DNA from: Sphingobacteriales bacterium
GTDB taxonomy: Bacteria > Bacteroidota > Bacteroidia > Chitinophagales > Chitinophagaceae
Direction: 5' to 3'
DNA length: 6,170 bases
Assembly (NCBI GenBank): GCA_004294195.1
Contig: REAQ01000139.1
Span: 1 to 6,170 of the forward strand
Each line of letters begins with the position of its first letter. Position 1 is the stretch's first letter. A program made the position numbers and the translations under genes. Below the pieces are notes generated by a model. That model made no database searches. It saw only the letters and a program-made list of their open reading frames with translations, and had not been told where the DNA came from. Positions 6,129 to 6,170 of the stretch are shown one piece after another.

Positions 6129-6170
6129 AGTATTTTCACAAAAGGTTTACGTTGAGGCACTTGCATTTCC

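Overview
The window looks like a chromosomal segment from a Bacteroidota bacterium, most likely near the Chitinophagaceae. This placement is inferred from gene content and signals, not from a search. The pointers are: almost no Shine-Dalgarno sequences before any start; candidate promoters of the Bacteroidota TTTG / TAnnTTTG type; an isocitrate dehydrogenase of the eukaryote-like homodimeric NADP type; and a YdiJ-like FAD plus Fe-S dehydrogenase.

Layout. Positions 1-309 (minus strand) hold the N-terminal 103 residues of a small lipoprotein of unknown function, cut by the window edge. A 108-bp divergent spacer follows. It carries a 14-bp tandem repeat, a promoter, and a perfect inverted repeat with 14-bp arms that overlaps the promoter. 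The inverted repeat is the likely operator of the next gene. Positions 418-1910 hold a DtxR/MntR-type metal-dependent repressor and a ZIP-family metal transporter, overlapping by ATGA and so probably one metal-homeostasis operon. After a 50-bp gap comes an intact NADP-isocitrate dehydrogenase (1961-3193). Three bases later begins a large FAD/4Fe-4S D-2-hydroxyacid dehydrogenase gene (3197-5976). That gene is broken near 4475-4494 by a frameshift together with an apparent in-domain deletion, so it reads as two ORFs. Its 3' end runs into a degenerate GGCATTA tandem repeat that supplies the stop codon. A tRNA-Val(GAC) on the minus strand (6039-6113) closes the window.

How the genes may work together. 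Repressor and transporter form a recognisable metal-sensing and uptake pair. Isocitrate dehydrogenase makes 2-oxoglutarate and uses Mg2+ or Mn2+. The downstream dehydrogenase belongs to a family that includes D-2-hydroxyglutarate and D-lactate dehydrogenases, so an enzyme plus side-product clean-up pairing is plausible, although here the second gene looks damaged. I see no phage, CRISPR, insertion sequence or clearly novel system. The items most worth a second look are the operator palindrome, the broken dehydrogenase with its icd linkage, and the heptamer-like repeat at its 3' end.
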